A stretch of DNA of 64,000 nt, taken from JABCPE02 sp963520375 (lineage in GTDB: Bacteria > Bacteroidota > Bacteroidia > Flavobacteriales > Weeksellaceae). The position numbers were made by a program, and so were the translations under genes. Each line of letters starts with the position of its first letter. Positions within the stretch are counted from its first letter, which is position 1. Shown piece after piece: positions 8,116-15,862 of this stretch. Location: NCBI GenBank assembly GCA_963520375.1, contig CAUQQF010000001.1, forward strand, positions 91,507 to 155,506. The letters run 5' to 3'. Below the pieces are notes generated by a model. The model was not told the origin of the DNA. It made no database searches and saw nothing but the letters and a program-made list of their open reading frames with translations.

Positions 8116-8189
8116 AAGACAAAAGATTAGAAAGCTCATTTCCAATACCAAAATCAATTTATAATAAAGTAAAAAATAATGAAAAATAA
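8076..8189 (+). pseudogene. Open stretch resembling the end of a toxin C-terminal domain (speculative remnant)
   Basis: A frame open from 8076 to TAA 8187-8189, without its own start. It ends with the peptide RLESSFPIPKSIYNKVKNNEK split across the gap after the immunity-like gene. The phrase R-x-E-S-S-F-P-x-P recalls the last motif of some polymorphic-toxin nuclease domains, which carry R-x-E-S-x-F-P-K-P near their C-termini. The stop overlaps the start of the next gene. An arrangement of toxin-tail remnant followed by a small gene is what displaced toxin/immunity modules look like. The stretch is short and may be chance. Confidence 0.2.
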
Positions 8190-8616
8190 AAAATTTCTAT
8201 TAGCCATATTATTAAGCCTTACAGCATGTAATAATAAGACTAAAACTATCAGCACTCTTGATTTAGAGAAAACAATTATAGATTACAAAGATTTACCTTC
8301 AAAAGTTAAAGAAAGAGTATTTTATGGAGAAGCTATGAAACTTGGAGAAGAAGATGAAGAAAGATTTCAATCCCTCCAAGAAACTAATAATCCTAAAAAG
8401 TATGAATACTATACTAAACAAAATCCTCAATTGGCATGGGTACATTATCCATATATAAGACATAAAAAAACGAAGCAAGAATATTCTATTGATAAAGATG
8501 GACCAATGGGAAGTAGATACATTATTTATGGAGATTCTCTATACATTCCAAATCATTATAATATCTATGAAAAAGATAGCCTTAAATATACTTTCACAAG
8601 ATACATATTACGATAA
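8179..8616 (+). CDS. Small lipoprotein, unknown function
   Basis: 145 residues with lipobox LTAC (Cys17) after a short Lys-rich N-terminus. The mature region is hydrophilic with many Lys/Glu/Tyr and no recognised motif. The ATG lies 63 bp after the CdiI-like gene and overlaps the stop of the open stretch described at 8076-8189. It is the last gene of the AT-rich islet; after it come about 210 bp without a gene and then the brnQ promoter. It may be a periplasm-facing immunity lipoprotein by context, otherwise unknown. Confidence 0.6.
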   Translation: MKNKKFLLAILLSLTACNNKTKTISTLDLEKTIIDYKDLPSKVKERVFYGEAMKLGEEDEERFQSLQETNNPKKYEYYTKQNPQLAWVHYPYIRHKKTKQEYSIDKDGPMGSRYIIYGDSLYIPNHYNIYEKDSLKYTFTRYILR

Positions 8617-8794
8617 CATACATCCACAGAGATTGATAATGCTCTAAATACATTGTTTTTACTATAAATAAAATACAATTCCCTGATAAACATAATAATA
8701 TAGATGGGCTCCTGCCTGTCTATTTTATTTTTTGTACAAAAAACATTTTTAACAAAATTTTCATAAAACGAACTAATATTTAATAAATAAATAC

Positions 8795-8802
8795 TATTTT
8801 TG
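8795..8802 (+). promoter_or_regulatory. -7 element TATTTTTG upstream of brnQ
   Basis: An exact TAnnTTTG match 27 bp upstream of the ATG at 8830. It overlaps the in-frame TTG at 8800, so that TTG cannot be the start codon if this promoter is used. No well-placed TTTG -33 element is seen. Confidence 0.5.
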
Positions 8803-8829
8803 TCACTTGCTTTAAAAATAAGAAGAAAA

Positions 8830-10113
8830 ATGAAGAAGAAGTTGTCAATTCAAAAAATCCTAATTACCTCTTTCGCTATGTTTTCTATGATATTTGGTGG
8901 AGGTAATTTCATTTTGCCGCCACTTTTGGGCATCAAGGCTGCCGATTCTTGGGATGTTGTAGCGATTGCATTTGGTATTTCTGGCGTTTTGATTCCTCTT
9001 ATGGGCATTATTGCACAGGCAAAAATACAAGGAACTGTAATAGATTTCGGGAAAAAGGTGCATCCAGTGTTTGCGCTAGTTATAGGAATTTTGATTTACG
9101 GCATTTGTCTTTCTTTTCCTATACCGCGCACAGCATCAGTAGCTTACGAACTTTCCATAAAGGACAGTATCGAGATTTCTTCTCTGTGGTTTGGAGTTAT
9201 TTATTTTTCGCTGGTGATGTATCTTTGTTTCAACCGAGGAAAGATACTAGACATTTTGGGCGAATATCTCACTCCTATCCTACTGATAATCATTTTGACT
9301 ATCATTTTAGGAGCGGTATTTTTTGTTGATAACGAAATCCCAAAATCCAATTTAGAAAAACCCTTTTCATTAGGACTTTTAGAGGGCTACCAGACCTTTG
9401 ATGGAATGGCTTCCATCATCATAGGCGCGGTAATCATCACCTCTCTAAATATGGATGATTCATTGGACTTTGCACAAAAAAGAAGGCTTACCATCTATGC
9501 AGGATTGATAAGCGGTTTGGCGCTGTTCATCATTTATGCAGGGTTTATCTATACAGGAGCGGTGCTAAAAGTTCATTTCCCATCGGATGATATTTCCCGT
9601 TCGGAGGTTCTTTCTAAGGTAAGCTGGCATATCTTGGGCGACATCGGGAAAACTTTACTGAGCGTAAGTGTCAGCATTGCTTGTTTCACTACTGCTGTCG
9701 GCATCATTACGGGAGCGGCAGATTTTATGAAAAATATTTTCGGAAATTCTGAAATGGTCTACAAGCTGGTGGTGGTATTTTCGTGTATTTTAGGCGTTTT
9801 TGTAGGGCAGACAGGCGTAGAAAACATTGTAGCCATTGCGGTTCCTGTTCTTGTGCTGATTTATCCTGTCATCATGGCTCTTATTTTGCTTAATTTCGTT
9901 CCAGAGAGCTGGACTTCCATTTCTATTTTCAGAGGAGTTACGCTGGTTGCTGGGATATTTGCGATACCAGATTTTATGATAGCCATCGGTTTTGAGAGCT
10001 TTCAGCCTATTCATGACTATCTTCCTCTTGCCTCTTATGGTTTGGCTTGGTTGCTGCCTTGTCTTTTCATTTGGTTTGTTTTATTTATTATCCAAAAAAA
10101 TAAACAACTTTAA
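8830..10113 (+). CDS. brnQ: Branched-chain amino acid:cation symporter BrnQ/LivII family
   Basis: 427 residues from the ATG at 8830; the longer in-frame TTG start at 8800 lies in the -7 promoter element and is rejected. About twelve hydrophobic segments fill the protein. The N-terminal FSMIFGGGNFILPPLLG motif is the hallmark of the LIVCS family, which imports Leu, Ile and Val with Na+ or H+. The conserved ACFTTAVG-type segment (residues near 285) is also present. It stands alone, flanked by the accessory islet upstream and a glucosaminidase gene downstream with its own promoter element. Confidence 0.93.
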   Translation: MKKKLSIQKILITSFAMFSMIFGGGNFILPPLLGIKAADSWDVVAIAFGISGVLIPLMGIIAQAKIQGTVIDFGKKVHPVFALVIGILIYGICLSFPIPRTASVAYELSIKDSIEISSLWFGVIYFSLVMYLCFNRGKILDILGEYLTPILLIIILTIILGAVFFVDNEIPKSNLEKPFSLGLLEGYQTFDGMASIIIGAVIITSLNMDDSLDFAQKRRLTIYAGLISGLALFIIYAGFIYTGAVLKVHFPSDDISRSEVLSKVSWHILGDIGKTLLSVSVSIACFTTAVGIITGAADFMKNIFGNSEMVYKLVVVFSCILGVFVGQTGVENIVAIAVPVLVLIYPVIMALILLNFVPESWTSISIFRGVTLVAGIFAIPDFMIAIGFESFQPIHDYLPLASYGLAWLLPCLFIWFVLFIIQKNKQL

Positions 10114-10195
10114 CATTTTTTTAACTAAATAAAAGACAATATGCCGTTTTCAGTGTTATAAATTGTTAAAAATTAGGCATTTCTATTTTTATGCG

Positions 10196-10203
10196 TAATT
10201 TTG
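10196..10203 (+). promoter_or_regulatory. -7 element TAATTTTG upstream of the glucosaminidase gene
   Basis: An exact TAnnTTTG match 18 bp upstream of the ATG at 10222. It overlaps the in-frame TTG at 10201, favouring the ATG as start. Confidence 0.45.
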
Positions 10204-10221
10204 CAACCAAATTTAAATGAT

Positions 10222-10692
10222 ATGAAAAACGAAATTAATTATTTGAAAGTAGTAATCATGAGTTTGGTTTTAACATTATTTTCTGTTTCAGCAAATGCTC
10301 AACAAAAAAAACACAACTACATCACAACTAACGAGCAGCTAGCAGAAGAGTTATCCGAAAAATACGGAATACCAAGTGGAGTTATCCTAGCAGTAGCCTT
10401 CGTAGAGACAGGCGGCGGGACAAGTAAAGGAGCTAAAACTTACAACAACCATTTCGGAATTGTAGGAAAAAACAAAGTAACAAAATCAAAATACAAAAGT
10501 TTTGATTCCGCGAGAGAAAGCTACGAGGCTTTCTGTCAGATTCTCTCAAGAAAAAAATACTACTCAGATTTAAAAGGTATCAAAGATACAGCTGAATGGG
10601 TAAAAGCCATAGCCGCAGCGGGATATTCTACCCAGCCTGTAGAATGGAAAAAAAGAGTCAAAATGATTATCGAAAAATTTAATTTATCTTAA
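10222..10692 (+). CDS. Secreted glucosaminidase-domain protein (peptidoglycan hydrolase, GH73-like)
   Basis: 156 residues from the ATG at 10222. A signal peptide of about 27 residues ends VSANAQ. The mature part is a single glucosaminidase domain: SEKYGIPSGVILAVAFVETGGG with a Glu (E62) in the position of the catalytic acid, NNHFGI at 75-80, and a closing YST…W segment. Such enzymes cleave the glycan strands of peptidoglycan in the periplasm or carry out flagellum/division remodelling. No LysM or SH3 domain is attached. A strong terminator follows at 10701-10731, so it is monocistronic. Confidence 0.85.
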   Translation: MKNEINYLKVVIMSLVLTLFSVSANAQQKKHNYITTNEQLAEELSEKYGIPSGVILAVAFVETGGGTSKGAKTYNNHFGIVGKNKVTKSKYKSFDSARESYEAFCQILSRKKYYSDLKGIKDTAEWVKAIAAAGYSTQPVEWKKRVKMIIEKFNLS

Positions 10693-10700
10693 AAACACAC

Positions 10701-10731
10701 AAGCTGTCTGAAAATCCAGACAGCTTTTTTT
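10701..10731 (+). terminator. Intrinsic terminator
   Basis: A perfect 10-bp stem (AAGCTGTCTG/CAGACAGCTT) with a 6-nt loop and a run of seven T, 8 bp after the glucosaminidase stop. Confidence 0.9.
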
Positions 10732-10739
10732 ATTTAAAA

Positions 10740-10771
10740 TTTGTTCGGTTTATACAAAATAAATAAATTTG
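10740..10771 (+). promoter_or_regulatory. Complete Bacteroidota promoter: TTTG-N20-TAAATTTG
   Basis: The -33 TTTG lies at 10740-10743 and the -7 TAAATTTG at 10764-10771, 20 bp apart. This is the exact consensus of the Bacteroidota primary sigma factor. Transcription should begin near 10777, which excludes the in-frame TTG at 10769 as a start codon of the downstream gene. Confidence 0.8.
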
Positions 10772-10798
10772 CGCTTCGTTGTAATAAAAAAAATTATT

Positions 10799-12148
10799 TT
10801 GAATAATAATAGAATTCACAGGGTGGTAATTTTGGTTACCTCCTGTTTTTTAGTCTATCTGTCAGCATCTATACTATCATATGTATATGGATGGAAGTTT
10901 GAAGCTTTTGATAAAATAAATTTGGTTTCTGATATTTTTAAAAAATCAGAAGAAGAGCAAAATGCAAGTGGAGAATCCGCTATCGCAGGGAAAACAGCAG
11001 AAAAACCTGCTAAAGAAGCCGCACAAGAGGATTTTGAACTGTATAAAAAACCTGAATTTATCACTAATTTCCATAAAGGAGACAGTGTGGTTGCTTTGCC
11101 TATTTTAGCTCAGAAATTAACTGAACTAAAAAATACTGGAAAAGGCAAAATCCGTATCGCCTACTTTGGAGATAGTATGATAGAGGGCGACCTCATTACC
11201 CAAACGCTGAGAAAACTTCTACAACAGGAGTTTGGCGGGCAGGGAGTTGGTTTTCTGCCAATGCATTCTAATGTAGCGCAGTTCCGCCAGACCGCTAGAA
11301 TTTCTGGAACAGGCTGGGAAAGTACCAATTTCATGACTCCTAAAGCACAAAACATGTACATCTCTGGGCATACTTTCAGAGGTGCAGGAAGTGGAACCTA
11401 CCAAGACAGAACCCTCACAGACGGCACTTTACCTATTCAAAAATACATTCTCTACGGAAAGACAGAAGGCGCTGAAATAGAGATAGATGGAATGGAGCAC
11501 ACATTACAGGGAAATCATTTGGTTAATAGAAAAATATTAGCTGATAATACTGATAACACCCTAAAAATAAGGTCTAAAACATCTTCATTACCGATATTCG
11601 GAATTGGTTTTGAATCTGAAAATGGGATAATTTTGGATAATTTTTCATTCCGAGGAATCACAGGTGTGGAACTTAGCAAAATCAATGAGGATTTCTTGAA
11701 ATCTATTCAGGAAGTCAATCCTTATGATTTGATTGTATTTCAGTATGGTGTAAACCTTTTATTCAGACCAAAAGATACCAACTATTCTCACTATGAAAAA
11801 ATGATGCAGCCTATACTGAGCAAAATGCGGAATGCATTTCCTAAAACTGATTTCTTGCTGGTAAGTACCGCAGACAGGGCTTTTAGATATGGTGGAGAAT
11901 ACAAAACAGCTATCGGTATTCCTAATCTGATACAAACCCAAGCGAAACTGGCTTTTGATAACAAAATGGCATTTTATAACCAATTCGAATCCATGGGAGG
12001 AGAAAATTCTATCGTAAGATGGGCTACACAAAGTCCGCCACTAGCGAATAAAGACTACATCCATCCCAATGGAAAAGGTGCAGAGGTTTTAGCCGAAAAA
12101 ATATACAATGCAATCATCCAAGACTACAAAAAATACAAACGAAAATAA
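10799..12148 (+). CDS. Membrane-anchored SGNH/GDSL-type hydrolase-like protein, partner of an MBOAT acyltransferase
   Basis: 449 residues if translation starts at TTG 10799; the promoter at 10740-10771 rules out the upstream TTG, and no ATG is available nearby. An N-terminal membrane anchor (VVILVTSCFLVYLSASILSYV) is followed by a Glu/Ala/Lys-rich linker and an SGNH domain. The domain has nucleophile motif FGDSMIEGD (GDS at 124-126) and the C-terminal D-x-x-H dyad (D419, H422 in DYIHPNGKG). The stop is directly followed by the MBOAT gene's ATG. MBOAT plus SGNH pairs transfer acyl groups onto periplasmic glycans (as AlgI/AlgJ or PatA/PatB). The polymer modified here is unknown. Confidence 0.8.
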   Translation: MNNNRIHRVVILVTSCFLVYLSASILSYVYGWKFEAFDKINLVSDIFKKSEEEQNASGESAIAGKTAEKPAKEAAQEDFELYKKPEFITNFHKGDSVVALPILAQKLTELKNTGKGKIRIAYFGDSMIEGDLITQTLRKLLQQEFGGQGVGFLPMHSNVAQFRQTARISGTGWESTNFMTPKAQNMYISGHTFRGAGSGTYQDRTLTDGTLPIQKYILYGKTEGAEIEIDGMEHTLQGNHLVNRKILADNTDNTLKIRSKTSSLPIFGIGFESENGIILDNFSFRGITGVELSKINEDFLKSIQEVNPYDLIVFQYGVNLLFRPKDTNYSHYEKMMQPILSKMRNAFPKTDFLLVSTADRAFRYGGEYKTAIGIPNLIQTQAKLAFDNKMAFYNQFESMGGENSIVRWATQSPPLANKDYIHPNGKGAEVLAEKIYNAIIQDYKKYKRK

Positions 12149-13810
12149 ATGAAACCATTACAAGAATTTTTTGCAACATTTGATTGGAACGCTTTCCTAC
12201 AGCAGTTTCTATATGATAGTAAAAACCCGTTGCTGTTTAACAATGGTTTTTTCGTATATTTTTTCACACTATTTATTTTATTATTCTTTGCTTTAAGAAA
12301 TCACCACAAAGCCCGCAGATATGTCTTCTGCATTTTTTCGCTTTATTTTTTCTATAAAGCGAGTGGCTGGTTTGTCGGCTTGGTATTGGTTTCAGCGGTG
12401 GTAGATTTCTTTTTATCCAATGCTATTTATAGAGAAAAAAGCCAAAGCAGGAAAAAATTTCTGCTGGTTCTGAGTATTTTATTTAACCTCGGAATGCTTT
12501 TCTATTTTAAATATACAGATTTCTTTATCGAGATTTCTAATTCTCTATTTGATACCAATTTCAATCCTTTGAACCTAATTCTTCCGATAGGGATTTCGTT
12601 TTATACTTTTGAAAATCTCAGCTATACAGTAGATGTTTATCGTGGAGAATTTAAGCCTGCGAATAAATTTTCTGATTATCTTTTGTTCTTGGCGTTTTTC
12701 CCAAAACTGATGATGGGACCTATCGTTCGTGCGCATGATTTCGTTCCCCAGATTAACGAGCCGTATGTGATTTCGGAACGCGACTTTGCAAAAGGGTTTT
12801 TCTTAATTATTTCGGGATTGATTAAAAAACTGGTCATATCAGACTACATCACCCTAAACATGGTGGATTATATGTTTGATAATCCTGCCCTCCACACGGG
12901 TGTAGAAAACCTGATGGCAGTCTATGGCTATGCGATGGTGATTTATTGTGATTTTAGTGGTTATAGCGAAATTGCGATAGGTATCGCACTTTGGCTAGGG
13001 TTTAAAATCCCTCCTAACTTCATGTCGCCATACCAGAGTTTAAACATCACAGAATTCTGGAGAAGATGGCATATTTCGCTATCTACATGGCTGAAAGACT
13101 ATCTTTACATTCCATTAGGAGGAAACAGAAATTTCTCGGTGGCTTCTTTCATTTTTGTGGGAGGATTCCTAGTGGGTTCTTTCATCATGGGAGTAGAACT
13201 ATTCCACTTATCCAATCTATGGGCAGCAGTGGTTTCTGCGGTTTTATTATTGATTTTTATAATTCCTGCAGTAATCACAAGAAAAACTAGTGGAATTGCA
13301 GCCAATTTTAACCTATTGACTACCATGCTTTTGGGAGGATTTTGGCACGGAGCCAGCTGGAATTTCATCATCTGGGGAGCCATCCATGGTGTGGGACTTG
13401 GGATTCATAAAATATGGATGCTGCTGACTGACAAAAGTTTTTCAGCCTTTAACCAAAGCCGAATTTACAAAATCATATCTGGTATTTTGACTTTCCATTT
13501 TGTTTGTTTTGCTTGGATTTTCTTTAAAGCTGAAGATTTAGAAATCGCTAAAACGATGATTTATCAAATATTTAACAACTTTGATATCAGCGTATTTGGT
13601 CCTTTTTATGATAATTATAAAGGCGTGGTATGGATGATTTTAGCAGCGATGGTTTTACATTTAGTTCCTGATAATCTGGCTGATAAAGTAATCGCAAGAA
13701 CCAAAACCATTCCTATGGTGGTCTATATCTTGGTTTTCTTCTTGTTTTTGATTCTTTATGGATATTTCAAATCTGCGGAACAAGTAATGCCTATTTACTT
13801 ACAATTCTAA
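12149..13810 (+). CDS. MBOAT-family membrane O-acyltransferase (AlgI/DltB-like)
   Basis: 553 residues with about ten to twelve membrane spans. The conserved family signature FWRRWHISLSTWLKDYLYIP lies at about 301-320. The catalytic-His region FWHGASWNFIIWGAIHG lies at about 397-413, with the invariant His near 399. The family moves acyl groups from the cytoplasm to acceptors in the periplasm. The ATG directly abuts the stop of the SGNH partner (TAAATG), suggesting translational coupling. The C-terminal region ends in a hydrophobic segment. A terminator follows at 13836-13868. Candidate acceptors are peptidoglycan or an exopolysaccharide; the sequence does not say which. Confidence 0.9.
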   Translation: MKPLQEFFATFDWNAFLQQFLYDSKNPLLFNNGFFVYFFTLFILLFFALRNHHKARRYVFCIFSLYFFYKASGWFVGLVLVSAVVDFFLSNAIYREKSQSRKKFLLVLSILFNLGMLFYFKYTDFFIEISNSLFDTNFNPLNLILPIGISFYTFENLSYTVDVYRGEFKPANKFSDYLLFLAFFPKLMMGPIVRAHDFVPQINEPYVISERDFAKGFFLIISGLIKKLVISDYITLNMVDYMFDNPALHTGVENLMAVYGYAMVIYCDFSGYSEIAIGIALWLGFKIPPNFMSPYQSLNITEFWRRWHISLSTWLKDYLYIPLGGNRNFSVASFIFVGGFLVGSFIMGVELFHLSNLWAAVVSAVLLLIFIIPAVITRKTSGIAANFNLLTTMLLGGFWHGASWNFIIWGAIHGVGLGIHKIWMLLTDKSFSAFNQSRIYKIISGILTFHFVCFAWIFFKAEDLEIAKTMIYQIFNNFDISVFGPFYDNYKGVVWMILAAMVLHLVPDNLADKVIARTKTIPMVVYILVFFLFLILYGYFKSAEQVMPIYLQF

Positions 13811-13835
13811 TTAAAAAACATAAAACACAATAAAA

Positions 13836-13868
13836 AAAACTAACCTCCATTTTTAGGAGGTTAGTTTT
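13836..13868. terminator. Bidirectional terminator between convergent genes
   Basis: A perfect 13-bp stem (AAAACTAACCTCC/GGAGGTTAGTTTT) with a 7-nt loop, A-rich on the left and T-rich on the right. It serves the MBOAT gene (+) and the gene ending at 13895 (-). Confidence 0.9.
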
Positions 13869-13894
13869 TTATTTTAATATTAAATCTTTAAAAA

Positions 13895-14854
13895 TTATTC
13901 TTCTACATAGTCTGAATCAGCGGTGGCTATTGGCTGCTGCTCATAGGTTTTATATTTCTGAGCATTAGTATCATAAATTACAACCAAACCTCCTACTTCA
14001 TTGCTGATAAGAACACCATCACGAGGAGCTTTTATGAAAGAAGAGCTATTCATATAGATAGATGCTCCTTTAGAAAAGGATTTTAGTTTTAGCTTGTCAT
14101 TATAATTCTCTGCGAAACTCACATAAGGCTTTTTAGTCACTTTATTTATGCTAATGATAACCAATCTGCTCACCTGCCCTTCATTATCATCCAAAATTAC
14201 GGCATAATCCTTCACCCCATCCCCATCAAAATCCCCTGTGCTGAGTGTAGATTTGGCACGGTCTGCATTCTGAGTAACATTATAAGTTCTACCATCATGA
14301 TAGCCATCAGCATCCAGAATCACTTTCTTCACCCCAGGAGGAAGTGAGGAAAGCGGAGGAAGCGAAAAACTATTTTTAAACTCCGTAAAACTATAAGCGT
14401 CTATCAAATTCTCATCATCTACTGAAATAGGATACTGCTTGGTACTAGGGACTTTATGCGGATTATTCAGATAGATAATGCTGTTTCCAGAAGAGGATTT
14501 TTCCTCATCCAAATACACTTCATCACCAAAATTCAGTTTTTGACCATTTGGCAGGGTAAGAGTATTACTGATTACTTTATACAAAGTATACGGGTCATAT
14601 TCGCCCTCATAATCACCTGATAATGAATCTTTTTTAGCTACATTTGCTGAATCTTTGTTCACTAGGGCTGAATCATTCTGAGAAACCACTTTTTCTGCAT
14701 CCTTGTTTTTACCAAAGAAAACAAAATATCCACTCACTCCCAAAATCAGCGCTCCTATGATAGAAAAAGCGATATACAGAGACCTTTTAGAAATTTTTAT
14801 CTCATCGTTTTTCTGTTCCTGATTTTCTTGATTTTCATTGTTTAGATTTTCCAT
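13895..14854 (-). CDS. Single-span membrane protein with FG-GAP-like loop, unknown function
   Basis: 319 residues. An acidic/Asn-Gln-rich cytoplasmic head (1-24) and one membrane span at about 27-47 come first. A Ser/Lys/Asp linker and a large extracytoplasmic domain follow. The domain contains TGDFDGDGVKDYAVILDD (about 205-222), a DxDxDG calcium-like loop as in FG-GAP/dockerin-type proteins. No signal peptide cleavage site is seen, so it is probably N-in/C-out anchored. It is the last gene of a long minus-strand run (uvrD to here), 65 bp after the DUF493 gene. Function unknown. Confidence 0.7.
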   Translation of the reverse strand: MENLNNENQENQEQKNDEIKISKRSLYIAFSIIGALILGVSGYFVFFGKNKDAEKVVSQNDSALVNKDSANVAKKDSLSGDYEGEYDPYTLYKVISNTLTLPNGQKLNFGDEVYLDEEKSSSGNSIIYLNNPHKVPSTKQYPISVDDENLIDAYSFTEFKNSFSLPPLSSLPPGVKKVILDADGYHDGRTYNVTQNADRAKSTLSTGDFDGDGVKDYAVILDDNEGQVSRLVIISINKVTKKPYVSFAENYNDKLKLKSFSKGASIYMNSSSFIKAPRDGVLISNEVGGLVVIYDTNAQKYKTYEQQPIATADSDYVEE

Positions 14855-14919
14855 TATTTTTTATTTTTAAACAAAGATAATAAATAACTTGGTTCTAAAC
14901 AATGGGTTTTTCTGAGGAT

Positions 14920-15210
14920 TTACAGCATGATAACTCCGTCTATTTTTGCCACTTCTTTGTAAAGTTGGATTACATGGTCTGCATCCAAAACGAAGCAGGA
15001 AATACTACAGCTTATGTATTTAGCATTGCTGCTTTCATTAGTCGTGATGCTGTATTCTAAGCCGTCAAATATTCTGTAAATCTCAGCAAGTTTCTCGCTG
15101 TCGTTGATGAGAATGAATTTATAGAGATAATTCTCTGGAAAATTATGTTGTTCTTCTAAATTGATTCTCAGTTTTTTATAAAATTCTTCTACTCTATTAG
15201 TCTGTTCCAT
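14920..15210 (-). CDS. DUF493/YbeD-like small protein
   Basis: 96 residues, the usual length of the YbeD/DUF493 family (ferredoxin-like fold, ACT-related, suggested regulatory role). The pattern FPENYLYKFILIND followed by two alternating strand/helix units and a final D-G-V-I-M-L matches that fold. It lies between marC (5 bp upstream) and the FG-GAP membrane protein. The assignment rests on overall pattern and length, not a catalytic motif. Confidence 0.6.
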   Translation of the reverse strand: MEQTNRVEEFYKKLRINLEEQHNFPENYLYKFILINDSEKLAEIYRIFDGLEYSITTNESSNAKYISCSISCFVLDADHVIQLYKEVAKIDGVIML

Positions 15211-15215
15211 TTATT

Positions 15216-15818
15216 TTAATTTATTTGGTTAGAAAAAGTGTTTATCAGCTGAACTAAATTAGCCATAAACATTTTAATGGAGATTGCCAACAAAATTATG
15301 CCAAATGCTTTTTTGAGAACCATAAGTGTCCCTTCATTTATTTTTTTGGACAAAAAGTCAGATGATTTTAAAATAATGTAAACAAATAGCATGTTGAGCA
15401 AAATAGCAATGACAATATTGATAACATGATAATTTGCACGAAGCGAAAGCGTTGCTGTAAGGGAACCTGCTCCCGCCACCAAAGGAAACGCGATAGGAAT
15501 GATAGAAGCTGCTTGCATTTCTTCGTTTTTATGAATATCTATCCCCAATATCATTTCTAATGCAATGATGAAAACAACGAAAGCGCCCGCAATAGCAAAA
15601 GAGTTGATATCCAACCCTATGACTTTCAATAACTTATCCCCTAAAAATAAAAAAGAGAGCATAATCCCTGTTGCCACAATCGTTGCTTTTTCGGATTCTA
15701 TTTTTCCAAATTTTTTCCTTAAACTCACGAAAATAGGAATAGAACCAATAGCATCAATAATGGCAAATAAAACCAAAAAACATGTAATAATTTCGTCAAA
15801 TGAGATAGACTCTAGCAT
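15216..15818 (-). CDS. MarC-family inner-membrane protein
   Basis: 200 residues with six hydrophobic segments. The family signature is visible in FAIIDAIGSIPIFVSL near the N-terminus, and in the central AFVVFIIALEMILG and PIAFPLVAGAGSLTATL motifs. MarC/UPF0056 proteins are integral membrane proteins of undefined substrate, despite the name's link to multiple antibiotic resistance. It lies 5 bp upstream of the DUF493 gene and 44 bp after batD on the same strand, so it may belong to the same transcript. Confidence 0.88.
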   Translation of the reverse strand: MLESISFDEIITCFLVLFAIIDAIGSIPIFVSLRKKFGKIESEKATIVATGIMLSFLFLGDKLLKVIGLDINSFAIAGAFVVFIIALEMILGIDIHKNEEMQAASIIPIAFPLVAGAGSLTATLSLRANYHVINIVIAILLNMLFVYIILKSSDFLSKKINEGTLMVLKKAFGIILLAISIKMFMANLVQLINTFSNQIN

Positions 15819-15862
15819 AGATTAGTTTTTAAAAATTTCTCAAAAATATGAATATTTTTTAA

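Noticed and set aside
8800..8829. TTG start at 8800 extending BrnQ by ten residues
   Set aside because: The TTG lies within the -7 promoter element, so it would not be transcribed.
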